A DNA stretch of 64,000 nt from Nonomuraea endophytica (GTDB lineage Bacteria > Actinomycetota > Actinomycetes > Streptosporangiales > Streptosporangiaceae). Made by a program: the position numbers and the translations under genes. The stretch is taken from NCBI RefSeq assembly GCF_014203235.1, contig NZ_JACHIN010000008.1, positions 112,464 to 176,463 on the forward strand, read 5' to 3'. Below the pieces are notes generated by a model. It saw nothing but the letters and a program-made list of their open reading frames with translations, did not search any database and was not told the origin of the DNA. Numbering within the stretch: position 1 is the first letter of the stretch; each line of letters opens with the position of its first letter. This document shows positions 42,402-50,866 of the stretch, one piece after another.

Positions 42402-43091
42402 TTATCCGGGTACGACGTTGATGTTCCCCGATCCGGCCTCGATGTTCACGCGGTTGGCGGCGTTCGGGTCGTTGGTGACCTCGACCTTGGAGTTTCCGGA
42501 GTCGGCGTTGGCGCTGACGTTGTACGAGCCGCCGGGCAGGGTGAGCGTGACGTCGCCGGAACCGGCTTCGAGGCTGACGTCGGCCGGCGCGCTGGCGTAC
42601 TTGAGGTCGATGCTGCCGGAACCCGCGTCGGCGAGGACCTTCTTGCCGCCGAGGGAGGAGGCTTCGATGTCGCCGGAACCGGCGGAGGCTTCGAGCTCTC
42701 CGGTGAGGTTGCGCAGCGTGATGGTGCCGGACCCGGCGTCGGCCTTGACCTTCAGGCCCTTGGGCACCTCGATCTTGTAGCTGACGCTGCAGGAGCCGAA
42801 GCCGCCCTTGCAGTCGTACGTGACGCGCAGCGTGTCGCCCTCGACCTTGTGCTCGGCCTGCGGCTTGGTGTTGCGCCACTGGAGGGTCTCCGTGACGCGG
42901 ATGCCCGACCGTTCACTCTCGGTGATCACGATGTCGCCTGATCCCGAGTTGACATCCAGGAGCGCGACCTTGTCGTTGACGTCGTAGTTGACGACGCTCT
43001 CCTCGGTGGGCCCCCCAATGCTCGCCAGCCCGCAGCCGGTGAGGACGGCCGTGGAGGCCAGCAGGGCCCCCGCGAACACGATTGTTTTCAT
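42402..43091 (-). CDS. DUF4097 beta-repeat lipoprotein
   Basis: 229 residues with a lipoprotein signal peptide ending in the lipobox LTGC (Cys20). The mature part is a run of short beta repeats marked by glycine turns: VNSGSGDIVITES, DAGSGTITLRNL, SAGSGDIEASSL, DAGSGSIDLKY, EAGSGDVTLTLP and EAGSGNINVVP, about 20 residues apart, as in DUF4097/DUF2807 beta solenoids. A CKGGFGSC pair may form a disulfide. It is displayed on the outer face of the membrane; function unknown. Divergent from aceB. Confidence 0.85.
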   Translation of the reverse strand: MKTIVFAGALLASTAVLTGCGLASIGGPTEESVVNYDVNDKVALLDVNSGSGDIVITESERSGIRVTETLQWRNTKPQAEHKVEGDTLRVTYDCKGGFGSCSVSYKIEVPKGLKVKADAGSGTITLRNLTGELEASAGSGDIEASSLGGKKVLADAGSGSIDLKYASAPADVSLEAGSGDVTLTLPGGSYNVSANADSGNSKVEVTNDPNAANRVNIEAGSGNINVVPG

Positions 43092-43188
43092 ATCTCAAAT
43101 CTTCCCGGTCAGGGCCCGGACCCGCATCCGGGATGCCCCCTACCCGACCCCCGTCTTTGACCCTCGACCCCTCATGAAGTAGCTTCAC

Positions 43189-43224
43189 TTCCATAATCCA
43201 GAACGCGTTTTCCACGGCATGGAA
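43189..43224. promoter_or_regulatory. Pair of IclR-type operator candidates before malate synthase
   Basis: TTCCACGGCATGGAA (43210-43224) is a perfect TTCCA-N5-TGGAA palindrome. Exactly 21 bp upstream lies TTCCATAATCCAGAA (43189-43203), the same pattern with a weaker right arm. Two sites on one helix face, two turns apart, fit cooperative binding. The second ends 14 bp before the aceB ATG. The IclR gene at 49158 in the same run is the obvious candidate binder. Confidence 0.6.
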
Positions 43225-43238
43225 AGGGGTTTCGGCCC

Positions 43239-44816
43239 ATGGAGATCACCGGCCCGATGCTCGACCGGTTCGACGAGGTTCTTACCCCGGAGGCGCTCGA
43301 GTTCGTGGCAGCACTCCATCGGCGTTTCGACGCCCGCCGCCTGGAACTCCTGGAGGCCAGGCAGACGCGGCAGGCCGAGCTGTCGGCCGGCGGCACGCTC
43401 GACTTCCTGCCCGAGACGAAGGCGGTCAGGGAGGGCGAGTGGCAGGTTTCCGCGCCCGCCCCCGGCCTTGAGGACCGCCGCGTCGAGATCACCGGCCCGG
43501 TCGACCAGAAGATGACCATCAACGCGCTCAACTCCGGCGCCAAGGTCTGGCTGGCCGACTTCGAGGACGCCAACGCGCCGCTCTGGGACAACTGCGTCGC
43601 CGGCCAGCTCAACCTGCGCAACGCCCTCGACCGCGCCATCGACTTCGAGACCGGCGGCAAGAGCTACTCGCTGAAGCCCGACGCCGAGCTGGCCACGATC
43701 GTGGTCCGCCCGCGCGGCTGGCACCTCAACGAGAAGCACGCCCTGGTCGACGGCCAGGAAGTCGCCGCCTCCCTCTTCGACTTCGGCCTCTACTTCTTCC
43801 ACTGCGCCCGGCGCCAGCTCGACAAGGGCAAGGGCCCGTACTTCTACCTGCCGAAGATGGAGTCCCACCTTGAGGCGCGCCTGTGGAACGACGTCTTCGT
43901 CCACGCTCAGGACACGCTCGGCATCCCCCGGGGCACGATCCGGGCAACCGTCCTGATCGAGACGTACCCGGCCGCGTTCGAGATGGAGGAGATCCTGTAC
44001 GAGCTGCGCGAGCACTCGGCCGGTCTCAACGCGGGCCGCTGGGACTACCTCTTCAGCGTGATCAAGAAGTTCCGCACGCGCGGCCGCGAGTACCTCCTGC
44101 CCGAGCGCAACGCGGTGACGATGACCGCCCCGTTCATGCGCGCGTACACCGAACTGCTGGTGCGCACCTGCCACAAGCGGGGCGCGCACGCGATCGGCGG
44201 CATGGCCGCGTTCATCCCGAGCCGCCGCGACGCCGAGGTCAACGCGGTCGCGCTGGAGAAGGTGCGCGCGGACAAGACCCGCGAGTCCGGCGACGGCTTC
44301 GACGGCTCGTGGGTGGCCCACCCCGACCTGGTGCCGATCTGCCGTGAGGTCTTCGACGGGGTGCTCGGCGAGCGTCCCAACCAGCTCGACCGCACCCGCG
44401 AGGACGTGCGGGTCAGCGCCGACGACCTGCTCAACGTCTCGGCCACCCCCGGCAGCATCACCGAGACCGGGCTGCGCAACAACGTGGACGTCGCCCTGCG
44501 CTACCTGGCCGCCTGGATGGGCGGGCTCGGCGCGGTCGCGATCCACAACCTCATGGAGGACGCCGCCACCGCCGAGATCTCCCGCTCGCAGATCTGGCAG
44601 TGGATCCACAACGGCATCGCGCTGGCCGACACCGGCGAGACGGTCACGAAGGAGCTGGTCGAGCGGATCATCGCCGAGGAACTCGCCAAGATCGCGAAGG
44701 AGCCCAGCTACGACGCCGAGCGCTACGCCCAGGCCGAGGCGCTCTTCAAGGAGGTCGCGCTCGACGATGATTTCGCGGAGTTCCTCACACTTCCGGCTTA
44801 TGCTCGCATGCCATGA
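43239..44816 (+). CDS. aceB: Malate synthase A
   Basis: 525 residues, the length of malate synthase A. Landmarks: DFEDANAPLWDN, RPRGWHLNEKH, YFYLPKMESHLEARLWND, the acetyl-CoA/glyoxylate core ATVLIETYPAAFEMEEILYE, and MTAPFMRAYTELLVRTCHK followed by GAHAIGGMAAFIPSRRD. It condenses glyoxylate with acetyl-CoA to malate. No isocitrate lyase gene is nearby; instead glcD, glcE and glcF follow with overlaps, so the glyoxylate probably comes from glycolate (or allantoin). The stop overlaps glcD (ATGA). Confidence 0.96.
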   Translation: MEITGPMLDRFDEVLTPEALEFVAALHRRFDARRLELLEARQTRQAELSAGGTLDFLPETKAVREGEWQVSAPAPGLEDRRVEITGPVDQKMTINALNSGAKVWLADFEDANAPLWDNCVAGQLNLRNALDRAIDFETGGKSYSLKPDAELATIVVRPRGWHLNEKHALVDGQEVAASLFDFGLYFFHCARRQLDKGKGPYFYLPKMESHLEARLWNDVFVHAQDTLGIPRGTIRATVLIETYPAAFEMEEILYELREHSAGLNAGRWDYLFSVIKKFRTRGREYLLPERNAVTMTAPFMRAYTELLVRTCHKRGAHAIGGMAAFIPSRRDAEVNAVALEKVRADKTRESGDGFDGSWVAHPDLVPICREVFDGVLGERPNQLDRTREDVRVSADDLLNVSATPGSITETGLRNNVDVALRYLAAWMGGLGAVAIHNLMEDAATAEISRSQIWQWIHNGIALADTGETVTKELVERIIAEELAKIAKEPSYDAERYAQAEALFKEVALDDDFAEFLTLPAYARMP

Positions 44817-46261
44817 CCCCTTTGGCGGAGTTCATCACGGCGCTGCACGGGGTGGCCTCGGGTGAAGGCGAGGTCATCACCGACCCGGTACGCCTGCGCA
44901 CCTACGAGTGCGACGGCCTGACCTACCACCGGGCCACCCCCGGCGTCGTGGTGCTCGCCGAGTCCGCCACGCAGATCGCCGCGATCGTCAAACTCTGCAA
45001 CAGGTACGGCGTGCCGTTCGTCGCCCGGGGCTCGGGCACGGGCCTGTCCGGCGGCGCGCTGCCCAGGACCGACGGCGTGCTCATCGTCACCTCGAAGATG
45101 CGGCGCGTCCTGGAGATCGACCTGCCCAACCGGCGCGCGGTGGTCGAGCCGGGCGTCACCAACCTGGCGATCACCGAGGCGGTGCGCGAGCAGGGCTACT
45201 ACTACGCCCCCGACCCCTCCAGCCAGCAGATCTGCTCCATCGGCGGCAACGTGGCCGAGAACTCCGGCGGCGCCCACTGCCTGAAGTACGGCTTCACCGT
45301 CAACCACGTCGAGGCCTGCGAGATCGTCACCCCCGACGGGGACATCGTGGTGCTCGACCGGATGGATCCGGGTTACGACCTGCTCGGGGCGTTCGTGGGC
45401 TCGGAGGGCACGCTGGGCGTCGCCACCAAGGTGACCGTGCGGCTCAGCCGTACTCCTGAGGCGGTGACGACGGTGCTGGCCGCCTTCGCGAGCATCGAGC
45501 AGGGCGGCCAGGCCGTGTCGGCGATCATCGGGGCGGGCATCGTTCCGGCGGCCATCGAGATGATGGACGCGCTGTCGATCGAGGCGGCCGAGGCGGCGGT
45601 GGCCTGCGCCTACCCCGAGGGGGCGGGCGCGGTGCTGATCGTGGAGCTGGACGGTCCGGCCGAGGCGGTCGAGCGGCAGTTCGCCCAGCTCACGGAGATC
45701 TGCGCGCAGGCGTTCGAGCTGCGGGTGGCGGCCGATCCGGCCGAGCGGGCGGCGATCTGGAAGGGGCGCAAGTCGGCGTTCGCGGCGGTGGGACGGATCA
45801 GCCCGGCCTACATCGTGCAGGACGGCGTGGTGCCGCGCACGAGCCTGCCCTCGGTGCTGGCGAGCATCGACCGGCTTTCCGCCGAATACGGGATCAAGGT
45901 GGCGAACGTCTTCCACGCCGGGGACGGGAACCTGCATCCGCTGGTGCTGTTCGACGACGCGGAGCCGGGGGCGGGCGAGCGCGCCGAGACGGTGTCGGGC
46001 AAGATCCTCGATCTGTGCATCGAGAACGGCGGATCGATCACGGGTGAGCACGGAGTCGGGGTGGACAAGTCCCGATATATGCCGAGGATGTTCTCCGACG
46101 ACGATCTCGACACCATGCAACTCGTCCGCTGCGCCTTCGACCCCCGGAACCTGTCGAACCCCGGCAAGGTCTTCCCCACGCCGCGGCTCTGCGGCGAGGT
46201 GCCAGGCGTGCGGAAGGGCGTGCATCCCCTGGTCGAGTCGGGGAAGGCGGAGCAGTTCTGA
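44813..46261 (+). CDS. glcD: Glycolate oxidase subunit GlcD
   Basis: 482 residues from ATG 44813, overlapping aceB by 4 bp. PCMH-type FAD domain: VPFVARGSGTGLSGGALP, PDPSSQQICSIGGNVAENSG and SEGTLGVATKVTVRLSR; C-terminal FAD-oxidase cap with VFHAGDGNLHPLVLFDD and ITGEHGVGVDKSRYM, where the histidines serve catalysis. Oxidises glycolate to glyoxylate, with electrons passed through GlcE and GlcF. D-lactate is an alternative substrate for this family, but glcE, glcF and aceB favour glycolate. Confidence 0.93.
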   Translation: MTPLAEFITALHGVASGEGEVITDPVRLRTYECDGLTYHRATPGVVVLAESATQIAAIVKLCNRYGVPFVARGSGTGLSGGALPRTDGVLIVTSKMRRVLEIDLPNRRAVVEPGVTNLAITEAVREQGYYYAPDPSSQQICSIGGNVAENSGGAHCLKYGFTVNHVEACEIVTPDGDIVVLDRMDPGYDLLGAFVGSEGTLGVATKVTVRLSRTPEAVTTVLAAFASIEQGGQAVSAIIGAGIVPAAIEMMDALSIEAAEAAVACAYPEGAGAVLIVELDGPAEAVERQFAQLTEICAQAFELRVAADPAERAAIWKGRKSAFAAVGRISPAYIVQDGVVPRTSLPSVLASIDRLSAEYGIKVANVFHAGDGNLHPLVLFDDAEPGAGERAETVSGKILDLCIENGGSITGEHGVGVDKSRYMPRMFSDDDLDTMQLVRCAFDPRNLSNPGKVFPTPRLCGEVPGVRKGVHPLVESGKAEQF

Positions 46262-47415
46262 TGGCGGAAGAGGCACTCGAGAAGAGCGGCGTCACCCTGC
46301 GCGAGGCCGGTCCGCTCGACGCCGTCGGCGACGTGCTGCCCAGCTACGTCGCGCTGCCGGAGTCCGTGGAGGAGATCTCCGCGCTGCTGCGCGCCTGCGC
46401 CGAGGCCGACCTCGCCGCCGTGCCCGTCGGCGGCGGCACCAAGCTCGACTGGGGCGCGCCGCCCGAGCGCTGCGACGTGCTGATCGACACCTGCTGCATG
46501 AACCAGATCATCGAACACGCCGCCGGCGACCTCGTCGTCCGCGCGCAGGCCGGGGTGACGCTGGAGGCGCTCGCCGACCGGCTCGCGACGCAGGGCCAGG
46601 AACTCGTCTACGACGGCCCCTTCCGTGCCGATGCCACCGTCGGCGGCCTGCTCGCCGCCGGCACTGCCGGCCCCCGCTCCTTCCGGTACGGCACGCCGCG
46701 CGACCTGCTCATCGGCATCACCGTCGTCCTGGCCGACGGCACGATCGCCAAGTCCGGCGGCAAGGTCGTCAAGAACGTCGCCGGCTACGACCTCGGCAAG
46801 CTCTTCACCGGCTCGTTCGGGACGCTCGGTGTGATCGCCGAAGCCACCTTCCGCCTGCATCCGCTGGCCGCCGAGCGGGCGTGGGTCCAGACGCGCCTGA
46901 CTCCCGCGCAGGTCCAGGACGCCGCGGTACGGCTGGCGGCCGCGCAGGCCGAGCCCACGGCGGTCGAACTCGACTGGCCCGACCCCTCCGGACCGGTCAC
47001 GCTGGCCGCCCTCGTGGAAGGCGCCGCCGCCACCCGGCGCGCACAGACCCTCCTGGACGAGGTCACCTCCTCGATGCCCGGCTGGTGGGGCGAGGCCGGC
47101 GAGGGCGAGTCGCTGGCCGAGGTGCGTTGTATGCCCGATCGGGTGGGCGGTGTCCTGGCCGCTCTGGAGGGAACGGGGCTGGCTCTGCGCGGGTCTCCGG
47201 TCTCCGGGCGGTTCTTTCTGCGGGGGGACGGGGCCGGGTTCGTTCCCGTGGTCGCCGGGCTGCGGGAGGCGGGGGCGCGGGTCTCCGTGCTGGCTTCGCC
47301 GTACCTGATGGACAGGTGGGGTGAGGTGTCCGCGCTGCCGCTGATGCGGCGGGTGAAGGAACGGTTCGATCCCGGGCGCAGGATGTCCCCCGGCCGGTTC
47401 GTGGGAGGGATCTAG
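46261..47415 (+). CDS. glcE: Glycolate oxidase subunit GlcE (FAD-binding)
   Basis: 384 residues; ATG 46261 overlaps the glcD stop by one base (TGATG). FAD-binding region: AAVPVGGGTKLDWGAPPERC, DGPFRADATVGGLLAAGTAG, NVAGYDLGKLFTGSFGTLGV. The C-terminal cap is shorter than in GlcD, as usual for GlcE. Membrane-associated oxidoreductase subunit next to glcF. Confidence 0.92.
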   Translation: MAEEALEKSGVTLREAGPLDAVGDVLPSYVALPESVEEISALLRACAEADLAAVPVGGGTKLDWGAPPERCDVLIDTCCMNQIIEHAAGDLVVRAQAGVTLEALADRLATQGQELVYDGPFRADATVGGLLAAGTAGPRSFRYGTPRDLLIGITVVLADGTIAKSGGKVVKNVAGYDLGKLFTGSFGTLGVIAEATFRLHPLAAERAWVQTRLTPAQVQDAAVRLAAAQAEPTAVELDWPDPSGPVTLAALVEGAAATRRAQTLLDEVTSSMPGWWGEAGEGESLAEVRCMPDRVGGVLAALEGTGLALRGSPVSGRFFLRGDGAGFVPVVAGLREAGARVSVLASPYLMDRWGEVSALPLMRRVKERFDPGRRMSPGRFVGGI

Positions 47416-47416
47416 C

Positions 47417-48640
47417 ATGGACCCGAAGCTGATCAAGGACTGCGTGCACTGCGGGTTCTGCCTGCCTACCTGCCCGACCTACGTGTTGTGGGGCGAGGAG
47501 ATGGATTCTCCGCGCGGGCGGATCCACCTCATGAAGCAGCACACCGACGGCACACCGGTCACTCCCGAGATGGCCGGGCATTTCGACGCGTGCCTCGGGT
47601 GCATGGCGTGCGTGACCGCGTGCCCGTCAGGGGTGAAGTACGACCGGCTGATCGAGCAGACGCGCGCCGAGGTCGAACGTGTGCACGTGCGCGACCCGCA
47701 AGAGCGTGCGGTGCGGGGTCTCGTGTTCAGCCTGTTTCCCTATCCGCGGCGGCTGCGGCTGCTGCGTCCAGGTATCGGGCTGGCTGAGCGGATGGCGCCG
47801 TTCCTGGAACGCGTGCACCCGAGCCTCGGCGCCATGGCCGCCCTCGCGCCCCGGGTCACCCGCCGGCAGCGCCTGCCGCGCCGCGTCCGTGCGCGCGGGC
47901 CGCGCCGGGCCGTCGTCGGCATGCTCACCGGGTGCGTACAGGGCGAGTTCTTCCCCCAGGTGAACGCCGCGACCGCGCGCGTGCTCGCGCTGGAGGGCTG
48001 CGAGGTCGTGATCCCGCCCGGCCAGGGCTGCTGCGGGGCTCTCAGCGTGCACTCCGGCCACGAAGACCAGGCCCGCCGCTTCGCCAGACGCACCATCCGC
48101 ACGTTCGAACGCGCCGGCGTCACCACCGTCGTCGTCAACGCCGCCGGTTGCGGCTCCTCCATGAAGGAGTACGGCGAGCTGCTCGCCGGCCAGCCGGAAT
48201 GGGCGGCCAGGGCCCGCGCCATCAGGACCGTCGACCTGGCCGAATGGCTCGCCGAACTCGGCCCAGCCGCCACCCGCCATCCCCTGCCCCTGACCATCGC
48301 CTACCACGACGCCTGCCACCTCGCCCACGCCCAGGGCATCCGGGCCCAGCCGCGCGCGCTCCTGTCGGCCATCCCCGGCCTGTCGGTGCGCGAGGTGCCG
48401 GACTCGGCGATCTGCTGCGGGTCGGCGGGCACGTACAACATCTTCCAGCCCGAGGCCGCCCGCGATCTGGGCGACCGCAAGGCCAAGTCGGTGGCGTCGA
48501 CCGGGGCAGAGGTGCTGGTGTCGGCCAACCCGGGGTGCACGATGCAGATCGCGTCGGCCATGGGGCGGGCTGGCGGCTCGATCCGCGTCGCCCACACGGC
48601 CGAGGTCCTCGACGCGTCCCTACGCGGCGTCCCCCTGTGA
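47417..48640 (+). CDS. glcF: Glycolate oxidase iron-sulfur subunit GlcF
   Basis: 407 residues, 1 nt after the glcE stop. Two ferredoxin-type 4Fe-4S clusters at the N-terminus: CVHCGFCLPTCP and CLGCMACVTACP. Two CCG domains follow: GQGCCGALSVHSG with CGSSMKEYGELL, and AICCGSAGTYNIFQP with NPGCTMQIAS. It passes electrons from the flavoprotein subunits to the membrane quinone pool. The stop overlaps a GTG of the following repeat-bearing frame. Confidence 0.94.
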   Translation: MDPKLIKDCVHCGFCLPTCPTYVLWGEEMDSPRGRIHLMKQHTDGTPVTPEMAGHFDACLGCMACVTACPSGVKYDRLIEQTRAEVERVHVRDPQERAVRGLVFSLFPYPRRLRLLRPGIGLAERMAPFLERVHPSLGAMAALAPRVTRRQRLPRRVRARGPRRAVVGMLTGCVQGEFFPQVNAATARVLALEGCEVVIPPGQGCCGALSVHSGHEDQARRFARRTIRTFERAGVTTVVVNAAGCGSSMKEYGELLAGQPEWAARARAIRTVDLAEWLAELGPAATRHPLPLTIAYHDACHLAHAQGIRAQPRALLSAIPGLSVREVPDSAICCGSAGTYNIFQPEAARDLGDRKAKSVASTGAEVLVSANPGCTMQIASAMGRAGGSIRVAHTAEVLDASLRGVPL

Positions 48641-49161
48641 GCCCCGCGATGCCCAACCACCCGCCCACCACCCCACCTCCCTTCACCACGGCCACTCCCT
48701 CCCGCGCCCACCCCGCCACAGACGCGCCCGCCCTCGCCATGCCGCCCGTCGCCAGGGGTCACCTCAGCGCAGGGTCCGCACGCCGCTCCATCAACCCCGC
48801 GACCGTCACCCCCCGAGCTGTCAACCCTGAGGCGGTCAGACCTGAGGCGGTCAGACCTGAGGCCGTCAGACCTGAGGCCGTCAGACCTGAGGCCGTCAGA
48901 CCTGAGGCCGTCAACCCTGAGGCCGTCAACCCTGAGGCCGTCAGACCTGAGGCCGTCAGACCTGAGGCGGTCGGTTCTGGGGCGGTGGTGCTCGGGGATG
49001 TCATCCTGCGGCGTTTCACCCCCCGGGCCCTCCTGGAGGTCAGGTCGGGGTCTGTTGTGCCGGGGGAGGTCGGCCGGAGGGCGGGGTGGTCTGGAGGTGG
49101 GTGGATCGGGAGTAAGTTGCCCGGGGAGCCGGGTGGGGAGCGAGCGGGGGTGAGCGGGTGA
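48637..49161 (+). CDS. Possible repeat protein between glcF and the IclR gene
   Basis: A 174-codon open frame starts at GTG 48637 (overlapping the glcF stop) and ends at 49161 (overlapping the IclR GTG at 49158). Coupling at both ends is the only positive sign. The N-terminus is proline/threonine-rich (NHPPTTPPPFTTATP); the middle is a run of RPEAV/NPEAV pentapeptides made by the 15-bp repeat; the end is glycine-rich. It uses AGA codons repeatedly, rare in this GC-rich genome, and other frames across the repeat are open too. It may simply be an expanded minisatellite in a gap. Confidence 0.3.
   Translation: MSPAMPNHPPTTPPPFTTATPSRAHPATDAPALAMPPVARGHLSAGSARRSINPATVTPRAVNPEAVRPEAVRPEAVRPEAVRPEAVRPEAVNPEAVNPEAVRPEAVRPEAVGSGAVVLGDVILRRFTPRALLEVRSGSVVPGEVGRRAGWSGGGWIGSKLPGEPGGERAGVSG
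48820..48984. repeat. 15-bp tandem repeat, 11 units
   Basis: Unit GTCAGACCTGAGGCC with the variants GTCAACCCTGAGGCC and a GCG ending; the last unit (48970) is degenerate. There are no spacers, so it is a minisatellite and not a CRISPR array. The DNA is C-rich before and G-rich after the array. Confidence 0.95.
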
Positions 49162-49901
49162 GCGTGCAGTCGGTCGATCGGGCGCTCGACGTGCTGGAGG
49201 CGCTGGCCGAGCACGGCGGTGAGGCCGGTCTGTCGGAGATCGCGGCCAGGACGGGCCTGCCGTACGGGACGATCCACCGCCTGTTGCAGACCCTGCTGTC
49301 ACGTGGCTACGTACGGCAGGAGTCGGACCGGCGCTACGCCCTCGGTGGCGGGCTGGTGCGGCTGGGCGGTGTCGCCGAGCGGATGGTCGGGGTGTGGGCG
49401 CAGCCGTACCTGACGAGGATGGTCGAGTTGTCCGGTGAGACGGCGAACCTGGCCGTGCTGGAGGGCGACTTCATCGTCTACGTGGCGCAGGTGCCGTCGC
49501 CGCGGAGGCTGCGGATGTTCGCCGAGGTCGGGCGGCGGGTGCTGCCGCACAGCACGGCCGTCGGAAAGGTGCTGCTCGCCGATCGGGCCACCGACGAGGC
49601 CCTGAGCCTGTTCGAACGCACCGGCATGCCCCGCAAGACCGCCAACACCATCACCGACCCGCAGGCCATGCTCGCCGAACTCGACCGGGTCCGCGTCCGC
49701 GGCTACGCGATGGACCTGGGCGAGGAGGAGCTGGGCGTGCACTGCCTGGCGGTGCCGGTGCAGGACGGCAACCGCGTGGTGGCCGCCATGTCGGTGTCCG
49801 GCCCGGCCGAGCGCATCGACGCCCTGGACCGGGACGAACTCGCCACCGGCATGCGCAAGATCGCCACCGCCTTCGGCTCGGAACTCAGCCCCACCCCCTA
49901 A
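49158..49901 (+). CDS. IclR-family regulator, probably of the glyoxylate/glycolate operon
   Basis: 247 residues from GTG 49158. Winged helix: SVDRALDVLEALAEHGGEAG, LSEIAARTGLPYGTIHRLLQ. The C-terminal effector domain has GETANLAVLEGDFIVYVAQV, PHSTAVGKVLLA and EEELGVHCLAVPVQDGNRVV, the usual IclR ligand pocket. AllR/GclR-type members respond to glyoxylate and control glyoxylate and allantoin genes. Location directly behind aceB-glcDEF and the TTCCA-N5-TGGAA pair before aceB make it the likely local repressor. Confidence 0.88.
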   Translation: MSVQSVDRALDVLEALAEHGGEAGLSEIAARTGLPYGTIHRLLQTLLSRGYVRQESDRRYALGGGLVRLGGVAERMVGVWAQPYLTRMVELSGETANLAVLEGDFIVYVAQVPSPRRLRMFAEVGRRVLPHSTAVGKVLLADRATDEALSLFERTGMPRKTANTITDPQAMLAELDRVRVRGYAMDLGEEELGVHCLAVPVQDGNRVVAAMSVSGPAERIDALDRDELATGMRKIATAFGSELSPTP

Positions 49902-50118
49902 CCCCCCTCACGAGATCGGCGTCCCGCCGCACACACGCCCGTGAGCGTGCCGCGAGCACGAAGAGAAGAGCGCGACCACGGTGGACGAGGCGGGCACCCG
50001 CGAACAACCCGGGGCGGGCATCGCGCGTGCCGACCGGGCGGGCACCCTGCGGGTAGCCCGATGGAGGGCGCGGCGGGCGTGCCGGCGGGGCGTCGAGGTG
50101 GGAGTCGGGGCTGAGGGG

Positions 50119-50817
50119 TCAGGTGGGGGTGATGGCGGTGAAGGGGATGCCGCTGGGGTCGCCGATGATGGCCAGGCGGCCGCGCGGGGAGGGTACGGGG
50201 CCGTGGCCCACGGTGCCGCCGAGGTCTTCGGCCAGCGAGGCCACGGAGTCCACGTCCGCCACCGCGAAGTACGTCATCCAGTGCTCGGGGATGCCGGCCC
50301 ACTCGGAGTCGTCCATCTCCAGGCGGCCCCCCACAGGCCGCCCTCCGGAGTGCCACAACGTGTAGTCGCCGGACGCCGAATGCGGATCGTAGGAGAGGAC
50401 CGCGGTGTAGAAGGCGTCGATCCGCTCGCCGTCCCGGGTGTTGAGGTCGAGCCAGTGAAGACCACCGCCGGTGAACTCCCTAGGCTGCCACAGCACGAAC
50501 GGTGTCCCGGCCGGGTCGGCGGCCCGGGCGTAGTGGCCGTAGCCGGGGACGTCGAAGGGTTCTTCCAGAACAGTGCCACCGGCCCCCGGGACACTGGCCG
50601 CGGCCGCCGCGACGTCGGAGGTGGTCAGGAAGACCTCCCACACCTCCCCCGGGGCCTGGGTGATCTGGGCGACGGGGCGGGCGCCGTCGAGGCACATGGT
50701 CCAGGCGCCGCGCTCGTCGAAGGTCCAGCCGAACAGCCCGCCGTAGAAGCGCTTGGCCGCGGCGGCGTCGGGCGTCAGCAGTTGCGCCCAGCAGGGCGTG
50801 CCTTCTGAGAACTCCAT
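50119..50817 (-). CDS. Two-domain VOC (glyoxalase-fold) protein
   Basis: 232 residues with two vicinal-oxygen-chelate modules: residues about 5-115 (AKRFYGGLFGWTFDE, DPAGTPFVLWQP) and about 118-232 (LNTRDGERIDAFYTAVLSY, GDPSGIPFTAITPT). Such proteins are often resistance proteins or hydroxylase-like; the metal ligands are not complete enough to name a reaction. It is divergent from the IclR gene at 50867, with 49 bp between. The 217-bp gap on its other side (49902-50118) holds no gene I can support. Confidence 0.87.
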   Translation of the reverse strand: MEFSEGTPCWAQLLTPDAAAAKRFYGGLFGWTFDERGAWTMCLDGARPVAQITQAPGEVWEVFLTTSDVAAAAASVPGAGGTVLEEPFDVPGYGHYARAADPAGTPFVLWQPREFTGGGLHWLDLNTRDGERIDAFYTAVLSYDPHSASGDYTLWHSGGRPVGGRLEMDDSEWAGIPEHWMTYFAVADVDSVASLAEDLGGTVGHGPVPSPRGRLAIIGDPSGIPFTAITPT

Positions 50818-50866
50818 GAGCCAGAGCTTCCCACCCGGCGCCGACAGAACCCATTAGTGTTGCGTC

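Noticed and set aside
48820..48984. CRISPR array
   Set aside because: Units are directly adjacent without unique spacers and no cas gene is present.
49902..50118. Small gene in the gap after the first IclR gene
   Set aside because: Open frames here are short and low-complexity and have no ribosome binding site.
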